Source: UBA6115 sp964346355
GTDB lineage: Bacteria > Bacillota > Clostridia > Christensenellales > Aristaeellaceae
Reading direction: 5' to 3'
Length of the DNA stretch: 37,675 nt
NCBI GenBank assembly: GCA_964346355.1
Contig: CAYFUH010000014.1
Location: forward strand, 1-37,675
Below, in pieces: positions 30,872 through 37,675 of the stretch; positions within the stretch are counted from its first letter, which is position 1, and each line of letters opens with the position of its first letter. The notes under the pieces are model-generated. The model saw nothing but the letters and a program-made list of their open reading frames with translations, made no database searches and had not been told where the DNA came from. Both the position numbers and the translations under genes were made by a program.

Positions 30872-30905
30872 AGCATCAATTGCATTTTATTGAGGAGGAT
30901 CTTTC

Positions 30906-31394
30906 ATGTTGGAACAGCTCAGTCTTGGTCAAATCCTGGCATTCGTCGCGGTATTCCTGTCCACCATCATCGCGGGCTATGGCTCCGCGAAGGCAGTGGG
31001 CCTGGCCGGCCAAACCTCTGCCGGTGTCTCCACGGAGAACCCGGAGGTCAACTCCAAACTGATGGTGCTGCAGATTCTGCCTGGTACCCAGGGCATCTAC
31101 GGCTTCTTGATCGGCGTCATCATCATGGTCAACATCGGCGCCTTGGGCGGCGAGTTGAAGGCGGTAGGCCTGTTTGAGGGCATCGCGCTGATCGCTGCTG
31201 TGCTGCCGGTGGCCATTGTTGGCTATCTGTCCGCCGTGCACCAGGCCAAGGTGGCGTCCGCGGGCATGCTCATGGTAGGCCAGCATCCGGACATGTCCGG
31301 TAAGGCCATCACAATGACCGTTATGGTGGAAACCTACGCGGTGCTGGCGCTGCTCATCTCCTTTATCCTGGTTAACTCCATCAAGTTTGTATGA
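30906..31394 (+). CDS. ntpK: V/A-type ATPase subunit K (rotor ring), probable Na+ type
   Basis: 162 residues with four membrane helices, a duplicated hairpin as in Enterococcus hirae NtpK. The ion-binding residues seen there (L61, T64, Q65, Q110, E139) have counterparts here: L58, T61, Q62 in LPGTQGIYGF, Q113 in VHQAKV and E142 in MVETYAVL. This set indicates Na+ rather than H+ coupling; the inference is from alignment by eye. TGAGGAGG precedes the ATG. Its stop overlaps the start of subunit E in ATGA. Confidence 0.95.
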   Translation: MLEQLSLGQILAFVAVFLSTIIAGYGSAKAVGLAGQTSAGVSTENPEVNSKLMVLQILPGTQGIYGFLIGVIIMVNIGALGGELKAVGLFEGIALIAAVLPVAIVGYLSAVHQAKVASAGMLMVGQHPDMSGKAITMTVMVETYAVLALLISFILVNSIKFV

Positions 31395-32005
31395 GCACCA
31401 TCAACACCCAGCCCATTTTGGACCTCATCAAGAAGGAAGCCCAGGAAGCGGCTGACCGGCTCTTGAAGGAGGCCAGGGGGCGCACGGAGGACATCTACGA
31501 AAGCGCGGCGGACCGCATCGCCACCCTGCAGCAGGAAACCAGGGTGCAGGCGAAGGCCGAAGCCGACATCCAGGAGGACCGATTAAGGCGGCTCTTCATG
31601 CTGGAGGAGCGCAAGGACTTGGTGAGCCTCAAGCGTGAGGTCATTGACGAAGCCTTTTTGACGGCGCTTGCCCAACTCAACCAGACCCCGGCGGACAAAG
31701 TCGCCCAGATTATGGGTGACCTCGTGTTGCAAAACGCCGCAGGGGATGAGGTGCTGCAGGCGGGGGCGGTCAACGACGCCTTTTTCACGGATGCCTTTTT
31801 GCAAAAGCTGAACGCACGCTTAAAGCAGGTCGGTAAGCCCGGTGCGCTCACCATGGCTGCTGATCGGTATCCGGGCGTCTGCGGCTTGGTGCTCAAGACC
31901 CGTCAAAGCGAAATGCACTGCACGTTTGACGCCTTATTGTCCACCAAACGCGAAGAGCTGGAGACCAGGGTGGCGGCCATCCTGTTCCCGCAGGATCAGG
32001 GCTAA
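31391..32005 (+). CDS. ntpE: V/A-type ATPase subunit E (peripheral stalk)
   Basis: 204 residues. N-terminal long coiled coil (about 8-85, KKEAQEAADRLLKEARGR), then a globular C-domain with GVCGLVLKTRQSE, which contacts the head. Translation starts within the ATGA overlap with subunit K and there is no strong ribosome site, so coupling is expected. Length is normal for the family. Confidence 0.92.
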   Translation: MSTINTQPILDLIKKEAQEAADRLLKEARGRTEDIYESAADRIATLQQETRVQAKAEADIQEDRLRRLFMLEERKDLVSLKREVIDEAFLTALAQLNQTPADKVAQIMGDLVLQNAAGDEVLQAGAVNDAFFTDAFLQKLNARLKQVGKPGALTMAADRYPGVCGLVLKTRQSEMHCTFDALLSTKREELETRVAAILFPQDQG

Positions 32006-32015
32006 GGGAGGGTCT

Positions 32016-32996
32016 ATGCCGCAATCAAGCATTGCCTACGCGGTTGGCCGTGTGCGCGCCGCAGCCCGCAAGCCCCTGGGTGAAGCGCAGCTGGAGCGTT
32101 TGCTGTCCGCTGCCAATTACCAGGAAGCGCTGCACCTGCTGGTGGAAATGGGCTGGCCGGAAATGGACGGCCAGGATGTGGAGGGCCTCAGCATCAACAT
32201 GCTGGAGGAGGCCTGCCATCGCCTGCGCGAGATCACGCCGGATCCTGCCTTAACGGACAGCTTCTTGCTGCGCCATGACGCGCAGAATTTAAAATCGCTC
32301 TTCAAGGCGCGCATCCTGGAAACCAAGCCAGACCGCCTGTCCGGCTGCGGCACCATCCCGCTGGATACCCTGCGCCACGCGGTGATGGAGCATGACTACC
32401 GCAAGTTGCCGGCTGCCTTTGCGCAAGTCATGGAAGCGCTTGAAAAACGCATCGCCCTGCATATCAACCCCATGGAGATTGACGTTATGATTGACAGGGC
32501 GCTCTACGGATTGATCGCAAAGCGGCTCAAGCCCGCCAAGTCCAAGGCGGCCATCGCCTATTTTACCGGCAAGGCGGATTTGCAAAACGCGGTCTCCTTC
32601 CTGCGCCTTCATACCATGCAAACAGACGGCATTACCTTACAGGATGTGCTTTTGCCGGGCGGCACCATCACGGACGCGGACTGGCTTGCCATTCAAAAAA
32701 AGCCGGACAAGCTGCTGTCTGCCTTTTCTGCCTATCCAAAGGCCATTAAGCAGGCGCTGACACATGCGCAGGAGGACAGCGCGCACCTGCCCGCCCTTGA
32801 AAAGGCGGCGGATGACTACCTGCTGTCCCTCTTTCGGCCAAAGCGGTATGAGCCGTTTGCCATTGAGGTGCTCATTGGCTGGCTGCTGGCGCACGAGCGG
32901 GAGGCCGCGGCGGTGCGGCTGATTATGGCAGGCAAACTCAATGATTTCGCGCCGGAACTCATCCGGGAAAGGTTGCGTGAAGCCTATGGCCAATAA
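32016..32996 (+). CDS. ntpC: V/A-type ATPase subunit C (central stalk connector)
   Basis: 326 residues, all-helical V-type C/d subunit joining the rotor ring to the axle. Begins IAYAVGRVRAAARKPL; internal repeats of three helical bundles, for example HDYRKLPAAFAQVMEAL. The start is ATG 32016, directly after GGGAGGG; the open frame upstream of it overlaps subunit E and is not coding. It overlaps subunit F by 11 bases. Confidence 0.91.
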   Translation: MPQSSIAYAVGRVRAAARKPLGEAQLERLLSAANYQEALHLLVEMGWPEMDGQDVEGLSINMLEEACHRLREITPDPALTDSFLLRHDAQNLKSLFKARILETKPDRLSGCGTIPLDTLRHAVMEHDYRKLPAAFAQVMEALEKRIALHINPMEIDVMIDRALYGLIAKRLKPAKSKAAIAYFTGKADLQNAVSFLRLHTMQTDGITLQDVLLPGGTITDADWLAIQKKPDKLLSAFSAYPKAIKQALTHAQEDSAHLPALEKAADDYLLSLFRPKRYEPFAIEVLIGWLLAHEREAAAVRLIMAGKLNDFAPELIRERLREAYGQ

Positions 32997-33318
32997 GTTG
33001 TTCCGCATGGGTGTTGTGGGGGAAGAGGACGCCATCCTGGCCTTTAAGGCCATTGGCGCCATCGCCATCCCCGCGACCACCCAGGAGGAGATCTCAAGCG
33101 CCATCCATCGCCTAAGCCGCGAAGGGGTGCCCGTCATCTTCATCACAGAGGCGGCGGCGCGCCTGGTACCGGAAGCTTTGGCGCGCTATGACCAGATCAT
33201 GGAAACGGCAATCATACCCATCCCCGGCATCAAGGGCAGCGACGGCTTCGGCGCGCAATTGCTGCGGGAGAACGTCATTAAAGCCATCGGCGCGGATATT
33301 TTGACACAACAAAACTGA
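32986..33318 (+). CDS. V/A-type ATPase subunit F
   Basis: 110 residues, Rossmann-like small axle subunit (NtpG in Enterococcus naming). MGVVGEEDAILAFKAIGA at the start and VPVIFITEAAARLV in the middle are typical; near the end IIPIPGIKGSDGFG. The start ATG 32986 lies in the end of subunit C, with a weak AAAGG site, so translation is likely coupled. A later ATG at 33007 would remove the first strand and is less likely. Confidence 0.91.
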   Translation: MANKLFRMGVVGEEDAILAFKAIGAIAIPATTQEEISSAIHRLSREGVPVIFITEAAARLVPEALARYDQIMETAIIPIPGIKGSDGFGAQLLRENVIKAIGADILTQQN

Positions 33319-33342
33319 TAAGACAGAAACGAGGGAGATTAC

Positions 33343-35109
33343 ATGGCCCAGGGCAAAATCATCAAAGTGGCGGGAAGCCTGATTGTCGCGGAGGGGATGT
33401 CCTCTGCGCGCATGTTTGATGTTGTACGTGTAAGTAAGCATCGCTTAATCGGTGAAATACTGGAGTTGCGCGGCGACCAAGCCTCCATCCAGGTATATGA
33501 GGAAACCAGCGGCCTGGGGCCGGGCGAACCAGTGGAATCCACAGGCGCGCCCCTCTCACTGGAGCTGGGGCCTGGGCTGATTGAATCCATTTTTGACGGC
33601 ATCCAGCGGCCCCTAAACCGTATCCGGGAGCGCGCGGGTGACCGCATCACCCGCGGCATTGAAGAGCCCGCCCTAAACCGTGAGCGCGAGTGGGATTTTG
33701 TCCCGCAGGTGCAGGTGGGGGATGAGGTGCGCCACGGTGACATCCTGGGCAGTGTGCAGGAAACGGCAGTGGTCTCCCACAAGATCATGCTGCCTTTGGG
33801 CTTAGATGGCGTGGTCAAATCCATCCACCAGGGCAATGCCCGTGTGACGGACACCATCTGCATCGTGGAGGGCAAAGACGGCAAGGAGCATCAGGTCACC
33901 ATGATGCAGCGCTGGCCTGTTCGGACCGGCCGCCCCTATCAGGAAAAGCTGTCCCCCAAAAACCCGATGATTACCGGGCAGCGGGTCATCGATACCCTCT
34001 TCCCAATCGCCTCTGGCGGTGTCGCTGCCATCCCCGGGCCCTTTGGTTCGGGCAAGACAGTGGTGCAGCACCAGCTGGCCAAATGGGCAGAGGCCGACAT
34101 CATCGTGTACGTGGGCTGCGGTGAGCGCGGCAACGAGATGACGGACGTGCTCAAGGAGTTCCCCGAGTTGCACGACCCGCGCACGGGTGAAACCCTCATG
34201 AAGCGCACCGTGCTCATCGCCAACACCTCCGACATGCCGGTCGCGGCGCGGGAAGCCTCTATCTACACCGGCATCACCATTGCGGAGTACTTCCGTGATA
34301 TGGGCTACAGCGTGGCTATCATGGCCGATTCCACCAGCCGCTGGGCAGAAGCCCTGCGCGAGATGAGCGGCCGGCTGGAGGAAATGCCGGGCGAGGAAGG
34401 CTACCCCGCCTATTTATCCAGCCGCATCGCGGAGTTTTATGAGCGCGCGGGCCAGGTGGTCTGCCTGGGCAGCGATGGACGCAGGGGCGCCATCTCCGCC
34501 ATCGGCGCCGTGTCACCGCCTGGCGGTGATATTTCAGAGCCTGTGTCCCAGGCAACGCTGCGCATTGTCAAAGTGTTCTGGGGCCTCAGCGCGCAGTTGG
34601 CCTACCGCCGCCACTTCCCGGCCATTGACTGGCTGCTGTCCTACTCCCTGTACTCAGACAACCTGGCGGAGTGGTTCACGGACCACGTCTCGCCAGAGTG
34701 GAATGAATTGCGGCTAAAAACCATGACCATCCTGCAGGATGAGAGCGAGTTGGAGGAGATCGTCCGCCTGGTGGGCACCGATGCCCTGGGCTGGCGGGAC
34801 CGCCTGACGATGGAGGTCGCGCGGTCCATCCGTGAGGACTACCTGCATCAAAACGCCTTTGATGAGATTGACACCTACACCTCCCTCACCAAGCAGTACC
34901 GCATGCTGCGCCTGATTCTGGATTTCGCGGAAAAGGGCCAACAGGCGCTGGACTCCGGCGCCAACCTGTCGGAGGTCATCAACCTGCCGGTCAGGGAGCG
35001 CATTGGCCGCGCCAAATATATCCCGGAGGATAATTTGGCCATGTTTGATGATATCGAGTCAGAGCTCGCCACCCAGGCCAACGCTCTGATCAACCGGGGA
35101 GGGCTGTAA
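33343..35109 (+). CDS. ntpA: V/A-type ATPase catalytic subunit A
   Basis: 588 residues. Catalytic head subunit. The P-loop GPFGSGKTVVQHQLAKW has its Lys at about 238, and the family-specific insertion (about 110-190) lies before it. MADSTSRWAEALREMSGRLEE and SPPGGDISEPV are diagnostic of V/A-type A subunits as opposed to F-type beta. GAGGGAG precedes the ATG. Subunit B starts 1 base after its stop. Confidence 0.97.
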   Translation: MAQGKIIKVAGSLIVAEGMSSARMFDVVRVSKHRLIGEILELRGDQASIQVYEETSGLGPGEPVESTGAPLSLELGPGLIESIFDGIQRPLNRIRERAGDRITRGIEEPALNREREWDFVPQVQVGDEVRHGDILGSVQETAVVSHKIMLPLGLDGVVKSIHQGNARVTDTICIVEGKDGKEHQVTMMQRWPVRTGRPYQEKLSPKNPMITGQRVIDTLFPIASGGVAAIPGPFGSGKTVVQHQLAKWAEADIIVYVGCGERGNEMTDVLKEFPELHDPRTGETLMKRTVLIANTSDMPVAAREASIYTGITIAEYFRDMGYSVAIMADSTSRWAEALREMSGRLEEMPGEEGYPAYLSSRIAEFYERAGQVVCLGSDGRRGAISAIGAVSPPGGDISEPVSQATLRIVKVFWGLSAQLAYRRHFPAIDWLLSYSLYSDNLAEWFTDHVSPEWNELRLKTMTILQDESELEEIVRLVGTDALGWRDRLTMEVARSIREDYLHQNAFDEIDTYTSLTKQYRMLRLILDFAEKGQQALDSGANLSEVINLPVRERIGRAKYIPEDNLAMFDDIESELATQANALINRGGL

Positions 35110-35110
35110 G

Positions 35111-36499
35111 ATGCTCAAAGAATATCGCACAATTAAAGAACTGGTCGGCCCGCTCTTGCTGGCTGAGGGCGTGGAAGGCGTCACCTATGACGAACTGGTA
35201 GAGATCAGGGAGCAAAGCGGCAACATCCGCCGCGGCAAAGTGCTGGAGGTCAGCGGCGACACCGCTTTGGTCCAGCTGTTTGAAAGCAGCAATGGCTTGC
35301 AGATGGATACCAGCACGGTGCGCTTTTTGGGCCGCAGCATCGAGCTGTCGGTATCAGAAGACATGCTGGGCCGGGTGTTTGACGGCATGGGCAACCCCAA
35401 GGACGGCGGCCCCGCCATCATCCCGGACAAGCGCATGGACATCAACGGCACGCCCATGAACCCCGCCGCGCGTGACTACCCCAGCGAGTTCATCCAGACA
35501 GGCATCTCTGTGATCGATGGCCTCAACACCCTGGTGCGCGGGCAAAAGCTGCCCGTGTTCTCCGGCTCCGGTTTGCCGCATGCCCAGCTGGCGACGCAGA
35601 TTGCCCGCCAGGCTAAGGTGCTGGGCCAGGACACCCGCTTCGCGGTGGTCTTTGCCGCCATCGGCATCACCTTTGAAGAAGCCGACTACTTCATCAGTGA
35701 CTTCAAGCGCACAGGCGCGATTGAGCGCGCGGTGCTGTTCATGAACCTGGCCAATGACCCGGCCATTGAGCGCATCTCCACCCCGCGCATGGCGCTGACT
35801 GCTGCGGAATACCTGGCCTATGAAAAGGGCATGCACGTGCTGGTCATCCTGACGGATATCACCAACTACGCTGAAGCCCTGCGCGAGGTTTCCGCCGCGC
35901 GCAAAGAAGTGCCCGGCCGCCGCGGTTACCCCGGCTATCTGTATACCGACCTGGCCAGCATGTACGAGCGCGCGGGCCGCATTGACGGCAAGGAAGGCTC
36001 CATCACGCAAATCCCCATCTTGACCATGCCGGAGGACGATAAAACCCACCCCATTCCGGACTTGACGGGGTATATCACAGAGGGGCAGATCATTTTAAAC
36101 CGCGACTTGTACCGCCGGGGCATCACCCCGCCCATTGACGCCCTGCCGTCGCTTTCACGCTTAAAGGACAAGGGCATTGGTGAGGGCAAGACCCGCAAAG
36201 ACCACGCCGCCACGATGAACCAGCTGTTCGCTGCCTACTCACGCGGCAAGGACGCCAAGGAGCTGGCGGTCATCCTGGGTGAAGCCTCGCTGACTGACAT
36301 GGACAAGAAATACGCGGCCTTCTCCGACGCCTTTGAGGAGCAATACGTCTCCCAGGGCTACCAGACCGACCGCTCCATTGAGGAAACCCTCAATCTGGGT
36401 TGGGATCTGCTCAGCATGCTGCCGCGCTCGGAACTGCGCCGTATCCGCGACGATATGCTGGATGAGTTCCTGCCCACACGCGAGGAGGAGGACAACTAA
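35111..36499 (+). CDS. ntpB: V/A-type ATPase regulatory subunit B
   Basis: 462 residues. Non-catalytic head subunit: the P-loop is degenerate (SGSGLPHAQLATQIARQA), as in all V/A-type B subunits, and LTDITNYAEALREVSAARKEVPGRRGYPG is present in parts (ILTDITNYAEALREVS; VPGRRGYPGYLYTD). It ends in an acidic tail. GGGAGGG precedes the ATG. Subunit D follows immediately. Confidence 0.97.
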   Translation: MLKEYRTIKELVGPLLLAEGVEGVTYDELVEIREQSGNIRRGKVLEVSGDTALVQLFESSNGLQMDTSTVRFLGRSIELSVSEDMLGRVFDGMGNPKDGGPAIIPDKRMDINGTPMNPAARDYPSEFIQTGISVIDGLNTLVRGQKLPVFSGSGLPHAQLATQIARQAKVLGQDTRFAVVFAAIGITFEEADYFISDFKRTGAIERAVLFMNLANDPAIERISTPRMALTAAEYLAYEKGMHVLVILTDITNYAEALREVSAARKEVPGRRGYPGYLYTDLASMYERAGRIDGKEGSITQIPILTMPEDDKTHPIPDLTGYITEGQIILNRDLYRRGITPPIDALPSLSRLKDKGIGEGKTRKDHAATMNQLFAAYSRGKDAKELAVILGEASLTDMDKKYAAFSDAFEEQYVSQGYQTDRSIEETLNLGWDLLSMLPRSELRRIRDDMLDEFLPTREEEDN

Positions 36500-37141
36500 A
36501 TGGCCATCCTGCGCGTGAACCCCACCCGCATGGAGCTGACGCTCATGAAGCGCAGGCTGGTTACAGCCAGGCGCGGCCATAAGCTGCTCAAAGACAAGCG
36601 GGATGAGTTGGTGCGCCGCTTCATCGGGCTGGTGAAGGAAAATGCCGTTATCCGCAAGCAGGTGGAGCAGGAGCTGGGCGCAGCACTGAAGGATTTTGCC
36701 TTAGCCCGCGCGGTGATGGAACCAGGTGCTCTGCGCCAGGCTTTGCTGTACCCCGCCCGGGAGGCAGCCATTACCATGGGCCGCAGGTCCATCCTGTCCG
36801 TGCGCGTGCCCGTGTTTGCCATGGATGAGGAGAGCGTCTCAAAAACAGTGCTGCCCTACGGCCTGGCGGAAACGTCCGCCCAGCTGGACGGCGCGATTGA
36901 GACCATGGCCAAGGTGCTGCCGCTGTTAATCCAACTGGCGGAGATCGAAAAGACAACGGGTCTGCTGGCGGATGAAATTCAAAAGACCCGCCGCCGCGTC
37001 AACGCGCTGGAGTATGTCATGATCCCGCAGTTTGAGGAGACCATCCGCTACATCACCATGAAACTGGAAGAAAACGAGCGCGGCGCCTTGATCCGTCTTA
37101 TGAAGGTCAAAGAAATGCTGGAGGAGCGGGCCGCCAATTAA
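36500..37141 (+). CDS. ntpD: V/A-type ATPase subunit D (central axle)
   Basis: 213 residues, long antiparallel coiled coil forming the rotating axle. Starts ILRVNPTRMELTLMKRRL and carries RRRVNALEYVMIPQ in the C-terminal helix, both diagnostic. AGGAGG lies 8 bases before the ATG, inside the end of subunit B. Last gene of the operon; a 12-bp terminator follows. Confidence 0.96.
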   Translation: MAILRVNPTRMELTLMKRRLVTARRGHKLLKDKRDELVRRFIGLVKENAVIRKQVEQELGAALKDFALARAVMEPGALRQALLYPAREAAITMGRRSILSVRVPVFAMDEESVSKTVLPYGLAETSAQLDGAIETMAKVLPLLIQLAEIEKTTGLLADEIQKTRRRVNALEYVMIPQFEETIRYITMKLEENERGALIRLMKVKEMLEERAAN

Positions 37142-37152
37142 TGCTCAACAGC

Positions 37153-37186
37153 ATGCTGACAGACACACCGTCTGTCAGCATTTTTA
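37153..37186 (+). terminator. Terminator of the V/A-ATPase operon
   Basis: Perfect 12-bp stem ATGCTGACAGAC / GTCTGTCAGCAT (37153-37164 with 37170-37181), loop ACACC, then a T run. The strongest hairpin in the window. Confidence 0.93.
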
Positions 37187-37201
37187 AAGGGGTTTTTTGG
37201 C

Positions 37202-37453
37202 GTAAAAATAAGCCCCAACCTGACAGCGTATTACGAATCCGGCCAGTATGTCCACGGCGTGCATTCGCACATCGGCCAGGATGGGAAGACCACCTATGGC
37301 GAACTGTTTGATTTAAAGAACGATCCGCAGGAGGTCAACACCCTGTGGGATAAGCCGGCTTATGCCGTACTGAAACAGGAGCTGCTGCGCAAATATATCA
37401 GGGCAGAGCTGGCCAAAGAGCCCATGCGGACGCCCTGGATCGCGGGCGCCTAA
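37202..37453 (+). pseudogene. C-terminal remnant of a sulfatase
   Basis: About 83 codons of open frame read like the last part of an alkaline-phosphatase-superfamily sulfatase: GELFDLKNDPQEVNTLW (the usual ..LYDL..DP.E..NLW end block), then YAVLKQELLRKY and a tail AKEPMRTPWIAGA. The catalytic N-terminal two-thirds, with the C/S-x-P-x-R motif, is absent, replaced by the ATPase operon terminator. No plausible start codon with a ribosome site precedes it; the first in-frame ATG is at 37259, inside the block. Most simply the residue of a deleted or broken gene. The fragment length and reading frame are direct; the history is inferred. Confidence 0.72.
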
Positions 37454-37471
37454 GTTTTCTTGCCGCTGCCC

Positions 37472-37500
37472 TTGACAAGCGCCGCGTCTCTGGCTATAAT
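37472..37500 (+). promoter_or_regulatory. Consensus promoter of the tRNA-Gln/tRNA-Glu unit
   Basis: Perfect TTGACA (37472-37477), 17-base spacer, perfect TATAAT (37495-37500), 19 bases before tRNA-Gln. A full consensus, as expected for stable RNA. Confidence 0.9.
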
Positions 37501-37519
37501 CACAAAGCGTTGTCCGCAG

Positions 37520-37593
37520 TGGGGAATGGTGTAACGGCAGCACCTGCGACTCTGACTCGCATAGTCTAGGTTCAAATCCTGGTTCCCCAGCCA
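37520..37593 (+). tRNA. tRNA-Gln (anticodon CUG)
   Basis: 74 bases including encoded CCA. Acceptor TGGGGAA pairs with TTCCCCA; anticodon stem TGCGA/TCGCA holds loop CTCTGAC with anticodon CTG, reading CAG. T-arm around GGTTCAAATCC. Followed 4 bases later by tRNA-Glu. Confidence 0.95.
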
Positions 37594-37597
37594 ACCT

Positions 37598-37673
37598 GCC
37601 TCCGTCGTCTAGCGGTCTAGGACACCGCCCTCTCAAGGCGGCAACACGGGTTCGATTCCCGTCGGAGGTGCCA
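37598..37673 (+). tRNA. tRNA-Glu (anticodon CUC)
   Basis: 76 bases including encoded CCA, ending 2 bases before the window edge. Acceptor GCCTCCG pairs with CGGAGGT (one G-U). Anticodon stem CCGCC/GGCGG holds loop CTCTCAA with anticodon CTC, reading GAG. T-arm ACGGG-TTCGATT-CCCGT. Both tRNAs in this unit read G-ending codons, which suits a GC-rich genome. More tRNAs may follow beyond the window. Confidence 0.94.
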
Positions 37674-37675
37674 CA

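Noticed and set aside
1..37675. CRISPR arrays, insertion sequences, prophage or toxin-antitoxin modules
   Set aside because: Reading through the sequence I saw no regularly spaced direct repeats, transposase motifs, phage structural genes or paired small toxin genes.

Overview
The window looks like a GC-rich chromosomal segment of an uncultured member of the Bacillota, class Clostridia. The evidence is a Bacillus-type LexA box, the CdaA/CdaR c-di-AMP locus, a Prp protease beside an L27 with an N-terminal extension, L20- and L21-type leader RNAs, strong AGGAGG ribosome sites and a complete clostridial V/A-type ATPase operon. No insertion sequence, prophage, CRISPR array or defence island was seen. 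Most genes are housekeeping. The accessory interest lies in gene fusions, small regulated genes, odd domain architectures and RNA or operator sites.

Layout: 1-6850 is read leftward. It holds the N-terminal part of gap (glycolysis), a secreted 5'-nucleotidase, and a three-gene operon of ECF sigma factor, DUF4179-type membrane protein and a secreted propeller/solute-binding fusion. rpsU (minus) and a COG2509-type flavoprotein (plus) diverge near 7.2 kb. From 8.8 to 15.6 kb come an L,D-transpeptidase with four peptidoglycan-binding repeats, a PLP-dependent basic amino acid decarboxylase, a PrsA-like foldase, infC-rpmI-rplT behind an attenuator leader, and aroK. A LexA-boxed 97-residue protein and tRNA-Thr are on the minus strand at 15.6-16.1 kb.

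From 16.2 kb come rho with a large disordered insert behind a long leader, then galM. A YhcH-GNAT fusion gene converges on galM from the minus strand. rplU-prp-rpmA is followed by cdaA-cdaR, an unrecognised membrane protein and an RsmF-like methyltransferase. Convergent to this are yajC, an RNase PH/XTPase fusion and a YfcE-like phosphoesterase. From 28.6 to 37.1 kb the nine-gene V/A-ATPase operon runs in the order G/H-I-K-E-C-F-A-B-D; its K subunit carries a Na+-binding signature. After a strong terminator there is a sulfatase remnant, then tRNA-Gln and tRNA-Glu behind a consensus promoter.

Genes that appear to work together are: translation (infC, L35, L20, L21, L27, Prp, S21, tRNAs, RsmF); RNA turnover and termination (Rho, RNase PH); the cell envelope (L,D-transpeptidase, PrsA-like foldase, CdaA/CdaR, YajC); and ion-coupled energetics (V/A-ATPase). 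Promoter, terminator and operator calls were made by eye from hexamer spacing and stem complementarity. Family names come from motif recognition, not database searches.
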